Assembly (NCBI GenBank): GCA_002748425.1
Contig: PDSJ01000010.1
Span: 187,643 to 250,858 of the forward strand
Direction: 5' to 3'
DNA: 63,216 nucleotides
Source: a candidate division KSB3 bacterium
Lineage (GTDB): Bacteria; Moduliflexota; Moduliflexia; Moduliflexales; Moduliflexaceae
Shown: positions 8,170 through 17,068 of the stretch, piece by piece
Numbering within the stretch: the first letter of the stretch is position 1
How the letters are laid out: the number at the start of each line of letters is the position of its first letter
Notes under the pieces: model-generated
The model's input: the letters and a program-made list of their open reading frames with translations, nothing else
What the model was told of the DNA's origin: nothing
The model's database searches: none
Made by a program: the position numbers and the translations under genes

Positions 8170-8976
8170 ATGCTAAAGAATAAACTTGCTCTCTTCGGCG
8201 CGTCGATCGTCTTGTTCTTGCTGCTGACAGCTATTTTTGCGCCGCTGCTGGCGCCATACGACCCATGTGAACAGCATATCATGCAGGGGCTGGAAAGCCC
8301 GAGCCGGGCACATCTGTTTGGGCTGGATAAACTTGGTCGCGATGTCTTGAGTCGAGTGATTTACGGTTCCAGAATTTCTCTCTGGGTCGGAATCACGACC
8401 GTCAGCGCGTCAATGATCGTTGGTGTCATCGTCGGCTCGATTTCCGGATTTTATGGAGGGTTTATTGATGATCTTTTTATGCGGCTGGTGGATATTTTGA
8501 TGGCTTTTCCCGGCATCTTACTGGCGATAGCGATGGTCGCGGTTCTGGGCCCCGGGCTGAATCATGTGATCCTGGCGCTGTGTCTGATCAGCTGGGTCGG
8601 TTATGCTCGTCTGACTCGAGGACAAATTCTCTCGTTACGTGAATTGGAATATGTTACCGCAGCCCATGCGATCGGTGCGGCCCCGCCGCGCATTATCGTA
8701 CGCCATCTCCTGCCGAATCTGATGGCGCCGTTGATTGTCGAAGCCAGCTTTGGCATGGCCGGAGCCATTCTGGCAGAGGCAAGTTTGAGTTTTTTGGGGC
8801 TGGGATCCCAGCCGCCGACACCGAGCTGGGGTTCAATGCTTAACGAAGGCCGGCACTTCCTGCTGCTGGCATCTCATCTGACGACGTTTCCCGGGCTGGC
8901 GATTATGGTGGTGATTCTCGGCTTTAACTTTCTGGGAGACGGCTTGCGGGATTATTTTGATGTAAGACGCCTGTAG
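8170..8976 (+). CDS. ABC transporter permease, OppC/DppC family (orphan)
   Basis: A 268-residue inner-membrane permease of the peptide/nickel class. One N-terminal membrane helix is followed by a linker with GLDKLGRDVLSRVIYGSR, typical of DppC/OppC. Five more helices follow; the EAA loop for ATPase contact is near residues 170-190 (AAHAIGAAPPRIIVRHLLPN). The C-terminus (FLGDGLRDYFDVR) is diagnostic of the family. No DppB partner, ATPase or binding protein lies nearby, so it must pair with components encoded elsewhere or be a relic. A GAAGG site upstream supports the ATG at 8170. Confidence 0.92.
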   Translation: MLKNKLALFGASIVLFLLLTAIFAPLLAPYDPCEQHIMQGLESPSRAHLFGLDKLGRDVLSRVIYGSRISLWVGITTVSASMIVGVIVGSISGFYGGFIDDLFMRLVDILMAFPGILLAIAMVAVLGPGLNHVILALCLISWVGYARLTRGQILSLRELEYVTAAHAIGAAPPRIIVRHLLPNLMAPLIVEASFGMAGAILAEASLSFLGLGSQPPTPSWGSMLNEGRHFLLLASHLTTFPGLAIMVVILGFNFLGDGLRDYFDVRRL

Positions 8977-9149
8977 CTATGCAGGTTCTGGATTTGAACT
9001 TTGCAATCGCCCTGTCGTACACGGCCTGCATACTGTCGTGAAGACGTTTTCTGCAGTATCACGAGCCGCATTTCGTTCACCAGAGTGACCTCTGAAGCCT
9101 GTTGCTGAGGGGTCGTCGCCGTTCCAAATGTTCAAACGCATGCTGTTTG

Positions 9150-9208
9150 AATGACGATCTGGTGAAAATCTTCATGCACTCATTCACTCATTCCACCAGA
9201 TCGTCATT
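9150..9208. repeat. 15-bp perfect inverted repeat
   Basis: AATGACGATCTGGTG at 9150-9164 pairs exactly with 9194-9208 around a 29-base loop that contains the short direct repeat CATTCACTCATTC. There is no T-run. It may act as a transcript-end structure for the permease gene or be a small repeat element. Confidence 0.55.
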
Positions 9209-9279
9209 GCGCAAGCGGATGCTACTGTGCTTCCGTTACAGGACTTTGTTGAGCGGAAGACCGTCGGGAAAAATTCTGC

Positions 9280-9308
9280 TTGACAGGACAGTTGCTCTTT
9301 CATAGGTT
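9280..9308 (+). promoter_or_regulatory. Promoter candidate for tsaB-lnt
   Basis: TTGACA at 9280-9285, 17-base spacer, then TAGGTT at 9303-9308. It lies 72 bases before the tsaB start and downstream of the 9150-9208 hairpin, so it probably opens a new transcription unit. Confidence 0.45.
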
Positions 9309-9380
9309 AAGAGCGCTGAAACGAGGTCGCTCAAGATTCAGAGGAACATTACACAGCTGAACACAACCGAGAGAGAATGT

Positions 9381-10112
9381 ATGCATATACTCGGAATCGA
9401 TACATCGACAATGACCGGTAGCATTGCAGTGATAAGCAACGATCGCCTGCTGGCCGAATACAGCGTTAACACGAAAACGACCCATGCGGAACGCCTGATA
9501 CCCAGTATCGATGTCGTGCTTCGCGCGGCTTCGTTGACGGTCTGGGACCTTGACGGCATTGCCGTCTCTTCCGGACCGGGGTCGTTTACTGGTTTGCGTA
9601 TTGGCATGACAACAGCCAGGAGCCTTGCGTACAGTATACAAAAACCGCTTGTCGGGGTGTCGTCACTCGATGCCCTGGCCGCTCAATATCTGTACTGTTC
9701 ACTTTTGGTATGCCCTGTTCTCGATGCCCGTAAAAAAGAAGTGTATTCAGCCCTGTATCGGAACACAGGGAGTCGGGTGCAACGCCTGTCAGGGTATCGC
9801 GCGATCGCTCCCGAACTGCTCGTGAAAGATATTCAGGAGCCGGTGCTCTTCCTCGGAGATGGTGTTGTGCCCTATGGCGACCGCTTACAATCGCTTCTGG
9901 GAGAAATGGCCCTTTTCGCCGATCCGGCCCATCTGTTGCCGAGAGCAAGCCTTGTTGCCGCGCTTGGCCGTGAGCGTCTTGTCGCAGGGGATATAGATGA
10001 CTATTTTTCTCTGACCCCGACGTATATCCGAAAATCCGATGCGGAAATACATTGGGACAATGCTCACAGCCCCCGAAAACAGCCCAGGCCTGCCAGCAGC
10101 AGTATGGAATAG
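9381..10112 (+). CDS. tsaB: tRNA threonylcarbamoyladenosine biosynthesis protein TsaB
   Basis: A 243-residue ASKHA-fold protein. It begins ILGIDTSTMTGSIAV and contains SSGPGSFTGLRIGM near residue 65, the signature of TsaB. TsaB is the pseudo-peptidase partner of TsaD in making t6A37 on ANN-decoding tRNAs. Slightly longer than E. coli TsaB (231). It stands 9 bp before lnt, so the two are probably co-transcribed. TsaD and TsaE are not in the window. Confidence 0.95.
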   Translation: MHILGIDTSTMTGSIAVISNDRLLAEYSVNTKTTHAERLIPSIDVVLRAASLTVWDLDGIAVSSGPGSFTGLRIGMTTARSLAYSIQKPLVGVSSLDALAAQYLYCSLLVCPVLDARKKEVYSALYRNTGSRVQRLSGYRAIAPELLVKDIQEPVLFLGDGVVPYGDRLQSLLGEMALFADPAHLLPRASLVAALGRERLVAGDIDDYFSLTPTYIRKSDAEIHWDNAHSPRKQPRPASSSME

Positions 10113-10121
10113 AAAAGCCTT

Positions 10122-11681
10122 ATGCATCTTCCTGATATATCCGTACGTGTCTCCAGAAAGATGGGCCTTGCCGTTCTTGCTGGAATTCTCCTGATCGCTA
10201 TTTTTCCCAATATCGATATCGAATTTCTGGCCTGGATAGCGTTTGTGCCTCTTTTTCTCGCAGTCCAGGAAGAGAGTCTGAAAAACAGTTTCTGGCTGGG
10301 ATGGTTTGCCGGCCTTGTGTACGGGCTGGGCAGCCTGTACTGGGTGACGATTACTATGATGTCCTTTGGGGGCCTCTCCTGGGGACTCAGTGTCTGTTTG
10401 CTTGGCTTCCTGGCAGCGTATCTCGCCTTATATATGGGAAGCTTTACCATGCTGCTGCGCGCATTGCAGCAGTCCCTGGAACTGCCCTTTCTCGTCACAG
10501 CTCCTGTCGTCTGGGTGGGGCTGGAATATCTTCGCTCTTTTTTCATGATCGGCTTCCCGTGGAACAGCTTGGGCTACAGCCAGTACCTCACGCCACAGGT
10601 CACGCAACTCGCTGATCTCACAGGTGTCTATGGGGTTTCTTTTTTAATCGTGCTGGTCAATGCCGGAGTGTACACGAGTCTGGTGGCAGAGGTCCCCCGG
10701 AGACTCAAGCTCAGGAGCGTGTTCGTGACCCTTGGCTGCCTCGGGCTCAGCCTTGTCTATGGTTTCTCCGTGCTGCCGGGCATTGATGCTGAACCATCCG
10801 GGGACACGATACGTCTGGCAGTTGTGCAGGGAAATATCGATCAGAGCCTTAAATGGAGCCCGGAGTTCCGAAAAAAAATTTTTGAAAAATACGTTCGTTT
10901 ATCACAAGACACGTTGAAGACGGCACCTGACATGATCGTGTGGCCGGAAACGGCATTCCCATATGTGATGCGATACGATCCTGGGTCTCAGGATGCCATC
11001 CGTACCCTTGCCCGTGAGCTGCAGCGGTATCTGCTGTATGGCACAATAGATGTGATGCCGAGCTCGAATCAGGAGGAAAAGACCTATGAATCCTTGAATA
11101 GCGCCTTTCTTATTTCGCCGGAAGGCGACATCGCGGGAAAATACGATAAAATGCGCCTGGTGCCTTTTGGAGAATACATCCCGTTTGAAGATCTGCTGTT
11201 TTTTGTGAAAGAGTTGACTCATACGATCGGGAAAGTGCATCCTGGGAAGCAATCGACGCTTCTTGTGGCAGATGGAACGGCTTTTGGGACGCTGATCTGT
11301 TTTGAAATTATTTTTCCGAATTTCGTGCGAGAGTTCGTCGAGAAAGGGGCGCGTTTTCTGGTCACGATAACGAACGACGCGTGGTTTGCCCGCTCAGCAG
11401 CGTCATACCAACATTTTGCCATGGTGACTTTTCGGGCGATTGAAAACCGAGTGGCGATTGCCAGAGCCGCGAACACTGGAATCTCCGGATTCATCGATCC
11501 TTACGGCCGGATACTGAGTCAAAGTGAGATTTTTGTTGACAAGACGCTGACCCACGATATTCCTCTACGAACGACGACCACTTTTTATTCACGCTACGGC
11601 GATCTTTTTGCCCGGTTGTGCCTCCTGTTCACTCTTCTGGGAGCGGCTGTACATTTCTACCGGACGAAAAAGGCCGTCTAA
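10122..11681 (+). CDS. lnt: Apolipoprotein N-acyltransferase
   Basis: A 519-residue inner-membrane enzyme that adds the third acyl chain to lipoproteins. The N-terminal half holds about six membrane helices. The C-terminal half is a nitrilase domain with the Glu-Lys-Cys triad in recognisable context: Glu in VWPETAFPY, Lys in KYDKMRLVPFGEY, and Cys in GTLICFEIIFP. The length matches E. coli Lnt (512). Its presence is good evidence for a Gram-negative envelope. It lies directly after tsaB. Confidence 0.97.
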   Translation: MHLPDISVRVSRKMGLAVLAGILLIAIFPNIDIEFLAWIAFVPLFLAVQEESLKNSFWLGWFAGLVYGLGSLYWVTITMMSFGGLSWGLSVCLLGFLAAYLALYMGSFTMLLRALQQSLELPFLVTAPVVWVGLEYLRSFFMIGFPWNSLGYSQYLTPQVTQLADLTGVYGVSFLIVLVNAGVYTSLVAEVPRRLKLRSVFVTLGCLGLSLVYGFSVLPGIDAEPSGDTIRLAVVQGNIDQSLKWSPEFRKKIFEKYVRLSQDTLKTAPDMIVWPETAFPYVMRYDPGSQDAIRTLARELQRYLLYGTIDVMPSSNQEEKTYESLNSAFLISPEGDIAGKYDKMRLVPFGEYIPFEDLLFFVKELTHTIGKVHPGKQSTLLVADGTAFGTLICFEIIFPNFVREFVEKGARFLVTITNDAWFARSAASYQHFAMVTFRAIENRVAIARAANTGISGFIDPYGRILSQSEIFVDKTLTHDIPLRTTTTFYSRYGDLFARLCLLFTLLGAAVHFYRTKKAV

Positions 11682-11738
11682 GGAGTGCCTGGGCCGAAAA
11701 ATCGGTGTAGAATTTTTCGGACTGTCACGGGAAGAATT

Positions 11739-12852
11739 ATGGAAACGACTTCACTTCACCATGCGAATGATGCCGTAACTGAACTCAGCGAGAAAATTGA
11801 AGCCATGCGGAGGTATCTTTGACATAGCCGGCACTCACACACGCGCTGAAGAACTTGAAAGAATCATGTCGCAGCCTGCCTTTTGGGAGAATCCGGATGC
11901 GGCCCAAACGACGATTCAAGAGAATAAGGCGCTTCAGCAAAAACTTGAGACCTGGAGAGGACTGGAGGAAACGTTTGAAGAAGTTCAGGTGATGATCGAG
12001 TTGGCAGAAGAAGACGAGGATGAGTCAATGCTTCCGGAAATCGCCGCATTGTCTGAGTCGGTCGCGCGTTCGATCGAAAAGATCGAGCTGTGCCAGATGC
12101 TCAGCGGCCCGCATGACAAGAGTAATGCGATTCTCTCGATTAACGCCGGAGCCGGCGGAACCGAGGCACAGGACTGGGCGGACATGCTGCTCAGAATGTA
12201 CCTGCGCTGGAGTGAGCGGCAGAAATTCAAGACCCAGTTGATCGATATTCTGCACGATCAGGAGGCCGGCATCAAAAGCGCGACGATCACGCTTGCCGGT
12301 GAGTATGCCTTCGGCTATCTGAAATCAGAAGTTGGGGTCCACCGCCTTGTGCGGATTTCTCCTTTTGATACCGGCAAGCGAAGACACACGTCGTTTGCCT
12401 CTGTGATGGTCTTGCCGGAAATTGAAGATGATATCGAGATCGAAATCAATGAAGAAGATCTTCGGGTGGACACCTATCGCGCCAGCGGGGCTGGAGGACA
12501 GCACGTCAACAAAACCGATTCTGCCGTTCGCATTACGCACGATCCGACCGGGATCGTCGTACAGTGTCAGAACGAACGCTCACAGCATAAAAATCGCGCA
12601 CAAGCTATGAAAATTCTGCGGGCGCGCTTATATGAACTGTATATGGAAGAGCAAGATCAGGAAATGGAAAAACTTCAGGGTGAAAAGCGTGTCATCGCCT
12701 GGGGCAGTCAAATCCGCTCCTACGTTATGCACCCGTACCAAATGGTGAAAGACCATCGTACCGGTTGTGAAAGCAGCAACGTCACAGCGATTCTTGATGG
12801 TGACATCGATGAATTCATGCGACAATACCTCATATTTGCCAGCCGGGCGTGA
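11739..12852 (+). CDS. prfB: Peptide chain release factor 2, with programmed +1 frameshift
   Basis: The gene is read in two frames: 11739-11819 (27 codons), then +1 into 11821-12852, giving about 370 residues. The site is the classic autoregulatory one: GGAGG-TAT-CTT-TGA-C, an internal Shine-Dalgarno placed just before CTT and an in-frame UGA followed by C. RF2 itself reads that UGA, so low RF2 favours the shift and full-length synthesis. Domain markers are the SPF tripeptide (about 207-209) that reads UGA/UAA and the GGQ motif (about 252-254) that triggers peptide release. A gene call starting at 11797 would miss the first segment. It lies between lnt and lysS, and prfB-lysS is a common order. 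Confidence 0.96.
11806..11823 (+). promoter_or_regulatory. prfB recoding site
   Basis: GCGGAGGTATCTTTGAC: the internal ribosome-binding-like GGAGG lies three bases before CTT, then the UGA stop with a 3' C that weakens termination. This architecture matches the +1 frameshift element conserved in most bacterial prfB genes. Confidence 0.93.
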
Positions 12853-12904
12853 AGTATATTACACGGACAAGAATTCTCGCTAAGCGGGAAGACAGGGAGA
12901 GATC

Positions 12905-14389
12905 ATGCAAGAAACAGCAACAGACCAGAGAGCACAGCGTGTTGCCAAATTAAAGCAGTTACAGGCAGACAATGTGCCTGCCTATATCAACAGCTTTCAT
13001 ATCAAGAGCAGTGTGACGCAATTATTACAAGCTCACAGTGCCAAGAACGCTGAAGCACTCGAAGCCGAAGAAGTGACGACCACTACCGCCGGACGACTCA
13101 TGTCAATGCGCATGATGGGCAAAATGTCGTTCGCCCATATTCAGAGCGGGCAGGATCGCATCCAGATTTGCGTCAGAAAAAACGAGCTGGGGGCGGAAGC
13201 CTTTGATTTTTATAAACACCTGGACATCGGCGATCATATCGGCGTAACAGGGCGTGTTTTCAGGACCAGAACCAACGAGCTGACTGTCCTTGTGTCGGAG
13301 CTCACCTTATTATCAAAGTCCCTGCGGCCGCTGCCGGAAAAATGGCACGGCCTGAAAGATGTTGAAATCCGCTACCGCCAGCGTTATCTTGACTTGATCG
13401 TCAACCAGGATGTGAAAGAGGTTTTCACCAAACGAGCCAAGATCGTCAATGCTGTCCGAAACTTTTTCCTGGCACGGGATTTCCTTGAAGTGGAAACTCC
13501 AATGATGCAGCCGATCGCCGGTGGAGCTGCGGCAAAACCCTTTGTAACGCATCATAATGCGCTGGATATGGAACTCTATCTCCGCATTGCTCCCGAATTG
13601 TATTTGAAACGTTTGATTGTCGGCGGCTTTGAACGGGTCTTTGAGATCAATCGTAACTTCCGAAACGAAGGGATTTCCGTCCGTCACAATCCGGAATTTA
13701 CGATGCTGGAATTCTACATGGCCTACGCCGACTATCACGACCTTCTGCCTCTGACGGAAACTTTGTTTGCCGCTGTTGCTCAGGAAGTCCTGGGAACGAC
13801 GACGCTGCGCTGTCAGGGACAAGAGATCGATCTCAGTCCGCCCTGGGAACGCGTAACCATTAAAGATGGTATTCTGAAATACGGGAACGATATTTCCTGC
13901 GAAGATCTGGGCAACCTTGAAGCCTTACAAAATATCGCCGCGTCACTGCAGATCGATCCAACGCTCGGCAAAGGCAAGCTCATGATGGAAATTTTTGAGG
14001 CGGTGGCCGAGGAGCATCTGATTCAGCCGACCTTTGTGCTGGATTACCCGATCGAGGTGTCGCCGCTGTCAAAAGCCAAAATTGATGAGCCCGGGCTTGT
14101 GGAACGCTTTGAGTTCTTTATCGCCGGAAGTGAGATGGGCAATGGCTTTAGCGAGTTAAACGACCCGATCGATCAACGCCAGCGTTTCGAACAACAAGTC
14201 GCCCAACACGCTTCTGGTGATGAGGAAGCCCATCAGATGGACGACGATTACGTACGAGCACTGGAGTACGGCATGCCGCCGACCGCAGGAGAAGGGATCG
14301 GGATCGACCGTATGGTCATGCTGTTGACGGATTCCGCCTCGATCCGCGATGTTATTCTGTTTCCGCACATGCGTAAAGAGCATCTGTAA
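12905..14389 (+). CDS. lysS: Lysyl-tRNA synthetase, class II
   Basis: A 494-residue class II LysRS. The N-terminal OB-fold (about 60-150) binds the anticodon. The catalytic domain carries motif 2 (FEINRNFRNEGISVRHNPEFT) and motif 3 (GEGIGIDRMVMLLT) near the end, plus the LysRS C-terminus DVILFPHMR. A GGGAGAG site before the ATG at 12905 supports the start. It follows prfB by 52 bp and ends at a strong hairpin facing a convergent gene. Confidence 0.98.
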   Translation: MQETATDQRAQRVAKLKQLQADNVPAYINSFHIKSSVTQLLQAHSAKNAEALEAEEVTTTTAGRLMSMRMMGKMSFAHIQSGQDRIQICVRKNELGAEAFDFYKHLDIGDHIGVTGRVFRTRTNELTVLVSELTLLSKSLRPLPEKWHGLKDVEIRYRQRYLDLIVNQDVKEVFTKRAKIVNAVRNFFLARDFLEVETPMMQPIAGGAAAKPFVTHHNALDMELYLRIAPELYLKRLIVGGFERVFEINRNFRNEGISVRHNPEFTMLEFYMAYADYHDLLPLTETLFAAVAQEVLGTTTLRCQGQEIDLSPPWERVTIKDGILKYGNDISCEDLGNLEALQNIAASLQIDPTLGKGKLMMEIFEAVAEEHLIQPTFVLDYPIEVSPLSKAKIDEPGLVERFEFFIAGSEMGNGFSELNDPIDQRQRFEQQVAQHASGDEEAHQMDDDYVRALEYGMPPTAGEGIGIDRMVMLLTDSASIRDVILFPHMRKEHL

Positions 14390-14409
14390 GTCAGCATGTC
14401 TCGATAGCT

Positions 14410-14452
14410 GCCCGCGAAATATGTGGAACGTTTCCCCACATATTTTGCGGGC
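14410..14452. terminator. Bidirectional terminator-like hairpin after lysS
   Basis: A 17-bp stem (14410-14426 with 14436-14452) with a single G-U-type mismatch and a 9-base loop, followed by GCTTTTC. It sits between convergent lysS (+) and the radical SAM gene (-), where a shared terminator is expected. Confidence 0.8.
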
Positions 14453-14479
14453 GCTTTTCAAGCCGCAGTGCTCAGCACC

Positions 14480-15958
14480 CTAAGTTCCACGTCGGGGACG
14501 TCGCATTTTTTTCAGCTTATACTTTGCAAAGACGAGAAACATGATGACGTAGCGTGTAACATCGTCGAAGGAATGAATGTTCTTCAGGACGGAAGGAACC
14601 TTACGCAGCAATGAGAATTTCTTTTTGGCGCCCGCAAAGCGAAACATTAATTCGCTGATTTGCCACCAGTTCAATTTATCGACATAGAGTGGCGCATGCC
14701 CTTGTGCAGCAGGCAGCACAAGCACACGTTTATCTCGTTTTCTGGTCCAGCTGAAATCCTTTGGCAGCTTGCCCTCCTGATATGCACGGGCTTCCAGCTC
14801 AGTGCCGGGATAAATATGAGAAATAGCCACGCTGATATCGCAGCGATCTTTAACCCGTTCGATGACCGTCATGGTTTCCTGTGATTCTTCCCAGCTTTCA
14901 GTGGGATGGCTGAACATAAAAAACGGGTTCGGCGTTACGCCGCATTCAAGCGCCCACTCGATAAATTTGTCTGCCTGTTCCAGTGTGGCCACTTTTTTCA
15001 CAATATCCTGTGCTACGCGGTGGTTCCCGGACTCGATACCGAAACCAGCGTAAAACATGCCGGCTGCAGCCATTTTCTCGGTCAATTCACGTGTCATCAA
15101 ATCGACGCGGACTTCACAATACCATTTAATATCCAGCTTGCGCTCGATGATCATATCGCAGATCTGCATTGTGCGCCTTGGATTGTAGTTAAACGTATCA
15201 TCGTAAAACCAGATGACTTTGGCGTTATAGTGCTCGATGACGTGTTCCAGCTCTTTGAGGACGTTGTCCGGTTTGAGGCCTCTGACTCTGCGTCCCCAAT
15301 TGTTGGGGGTCGCGCAGAACGTACAGTGAAAGGGACAGCCTCGACTGGTCATCAGATTTGCGGCGGGCTGCATCCCTTTCCCAGGCACTTCCAGTTGAAA
15401 ATGATATTTTTCCCAGGGGATCAGATGGCGAGCCGGCAAAGGGAGCGTATTAAGATCGGGAATGCGTTGCCGTGCTGCGTTTTCAAAGATGCGGCCCTCA
15501 TCCCAAAACGTGAGTCCATCGACTTTGCGAAGATCACCGTCAGCTTGCAGCGCTTTCACCAGCTCGACAATCGTGAGCTCTCCTTCGCCGCTGATAACAC
15601 CGTCGATTGCAGAAATGTGTGTCAATGTATCACGCGCGGTTCCGGTGAAATGCGGTCCTCCCATCAGGACAAAGGCTTCGGGTCGCGCTTGTTTGGCAAT
15701 TTCTGCCAGCTGAAAGCTCTGGAAGCGGTTTTCGGTTGTTGTCGAAATTCCGATCACATCCGGTTTATCGTGTTCGAATTTTCGAGCCAGATTCTCCCAG
15801 TTGAGTTTCAAAACATGACTGGGAACCACTTCAACATCAACAGCTTCCTGTTCCAGAACGGCCGCCAGATACAGCACTCCCAGCGAGGGCATCATACTGC
15901 CTTGGCTCCAGCGTTCGGCAAAATATCCTCCCGGGGGAATGCATAACATTACTTTCAT
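14480..15958 (-). CDS. B12-binding domain radical SAM protein
   Basis: A 492-residue protein with two domains. Residues 1-140 form a cobalamin-binding Rossmann fold (opening MKVMLCIPP, MGGPHFT near 100, SGEGE near 125). Residues 190-420 are a radical SAM core with the cluster motif CPFHCTFC. A C-terminal helical and basic tail follows (FAKYKLKKMRRPRR). The family includes methyltransferases and lipid- or cofactor-modifying enzymes, and the sequence does not say which. GAGAGGAG before the ATG fixes the start. It is monocistronic and convergent with lysS. Confidence 0.9.
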   Translation of the reverse strand: MKVMLCIPPGGYFAERWSQGSMMPSLGVLYLAAVLEQEAVDVEVVPSHVLKLNWENLARKFEHDKPDVIGISTTTENRFQSFQLAEIAKQARPEAFVLMGGPHFTGTARDTLTHISAIDGVISGEGELTIVELVKALQADGDLRKVDGLTFWDEGRIFENAARQRIPDLNTLPLPARHLIPWEKYHFQLEVPGKGMQPAANLMTSRGCPFHCTFCATPNNWGRRVRGLKPDNVLKELEHVIEHYNAKVIWFYDDTFNYNPRRTMQICDMIIERKLDIKWYCEVRVDLMTRELTEKMAAAGMFYAGFGIESGNHRVAQDIVKKVATLEQADKFIEWALECGVTPNPFFMFSHPTESWEESQETMTVIERVKDRCDISVAISHIYPGTELEARAYQEGKLPKDFSWTRKRDKRVLVLPAAQGHAPLYVDKLNWWQISELMFRFAGAKKKFSLLRKVPSVLKNIHSFDDVTRYVIMFLVFAKYKLKKMRRPRRGT

Positions 15959-16156
15959 TGACGTGTACTCCTCTCTATTTCTTCTGAGAGTCAGATGCCT
16001 GACTTTTTTTCTCCTCCACAGGCGGCAATACGCCTCGTATGCCGAATTGATACCCGTATTGTGGAATGAAAAGGCTCTGTCAAGATTTTACACAACGATG
16101 GAAGAACTCTCTTCTTGAGGAAAAGAGCTTTCAGACAGGGATTCGGACAGTGTGTC

Positions 16157-17047
16157 TCAGGAAGAGACTGAGTCTTCCTCGCCAGACAGAGACAGATACT
16201 CAGCCCAGGCGACCTGAAAACGTTGCAGGTGTATCGCTTTTTCCGCGTGTAGGCTTTGGAAGAACTGCTGATAGATTCCCGACTGACCGTCTGCCTCTGA
16301 TCCAACGGGATCTTCGGCTGTATCGGTCTCCTGCTGAAAGTGCAGGATCTGTTCGCAGGCGACTTCTGCGTCGTGCCATTTCCCGAGTGCCTGATGGACC
16401 GCCCGAAGACGAACGCGCATCGTGTCCCAACAGGCAGCTTCCACAGGACAACACGTGGCAATATCAAGCGTATAGCAGGTTTCTTTACTCAGAATCCGCA
16501 GTGAGTGAAGCCGCGCTTCGTGCTTCAAAGCCTGCTCGCAAAGCCCGATCAGGGCCGTCGTTTGTGCGCTGATGCGCTGCTGAAGTTTTTCTTGAAGCGC
16601 GTTCTGAGAAAACGTGCTCAAGGTATGAGCAATGCGCTTGCGGTTGACCGAGATCGCGCTGGGCAGATTAAAATGCTCCGCAAAATCGGCAAATTTTTTC
16701 CGAGCCGGAAATTCTCTTTCTTTCAAACTGTTGTAATATTCACCTAAAAATTCACCCTGTTTGCGTGACCATTTTCTGCTAAGCTCCTGTTGTACGTGAA
16801 CGTCGCGCAGATCCCCGGCAGCCTTGAACAGCGCTCTAAAAGGGCGAATATATTTTTTGCCTTTAAACGCTGGTGTCATCCATTCGAGTAAACGAAAAAA
16901 AGCCCGGACCTGTTTCACAGCCACCCGAAGGTCGTGTACACCATCCGGATCGAAAAAACCGGCAGCTTTGAAAAAAGCGTTTTCCAGATTCCGGCAACGC
17001 GAATTATAGTAAGCCGACAAGCACTCCTGCATCATACTGTGTTCCAT
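16157..17047 (-). CDS. CHAD domain-containing protein
   Basis: A 296-residue, entirely helical CHAD protein (conserved histidine alpha-helical domain). The core signature is near residue 35: DGVHDLRVAVKQVRAFFRLLE, with the conserved His and basic residues that bind polyphosphate. A matching second half (LRILSKETCYTLD) gives the usual pseudo-symmetric bundle. It lies 21 bp after ppk1 on the same strand. CHAD proteins target polyphosphate granules, so it is probably a granule-associated or polyP-sensing protein here. No enzyme motif is visible. Confidence 0.85.
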   Translation of the reverse strand: MEHSMMQECLSAYYNSRCRNLENAFFKAAGFFDPDGVHDLRVAVKQVRAFFRLLEWMTPAFKGKKYIRPFRALFKAAGDLRDVHVQQELSRKWSRKQGEFLGEYYNSLKEREFPARKKFADFAEHFNLPSAISVNRKRIAHTLSTFSQNALQEKLQQRISAQTTALIGLCEQALKHEARLHSLRILSKETCYTLDIATCCPVEAACWDTMRVRLRAVHQALGKWHDAEVACEQILHFQQETDTAEDPVGSEADGQSGIYQQFFQSLHAEKAIHLQRFQVAWAEYLSLSGEEDSVSS

Positions 17048-17068
17048 GTTTCCAGAACTGTCGTGTTG

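Larger units (their letters stand above)
8977..9380. other. Intergenic region with large hairpin, between permease and tsaB
   Basis: No supported coding sequence. It contains an 8-bp inverted repeat (8978-8985 with 9025-9032), the 15-bp inverted repeat 9150-9208, and the tsaB promoter candidate at 9280-9308. Confidence 0.6.

Noticed and set aside
11797..12852. prfB called as a single ORF from 11797
   Set aside because: The upstream in-frame ATG at 11739, the GGAGG-TAT-CTT-TGA-C site and the normal RF2 length show that the gene begins in another frame.
14906..15946. 346-residue plus-strand ORF opposite the B12 radical SAM gene
   Set aside because: No domain pattern, and the opposite strand encodes an intact radical SAM protein.
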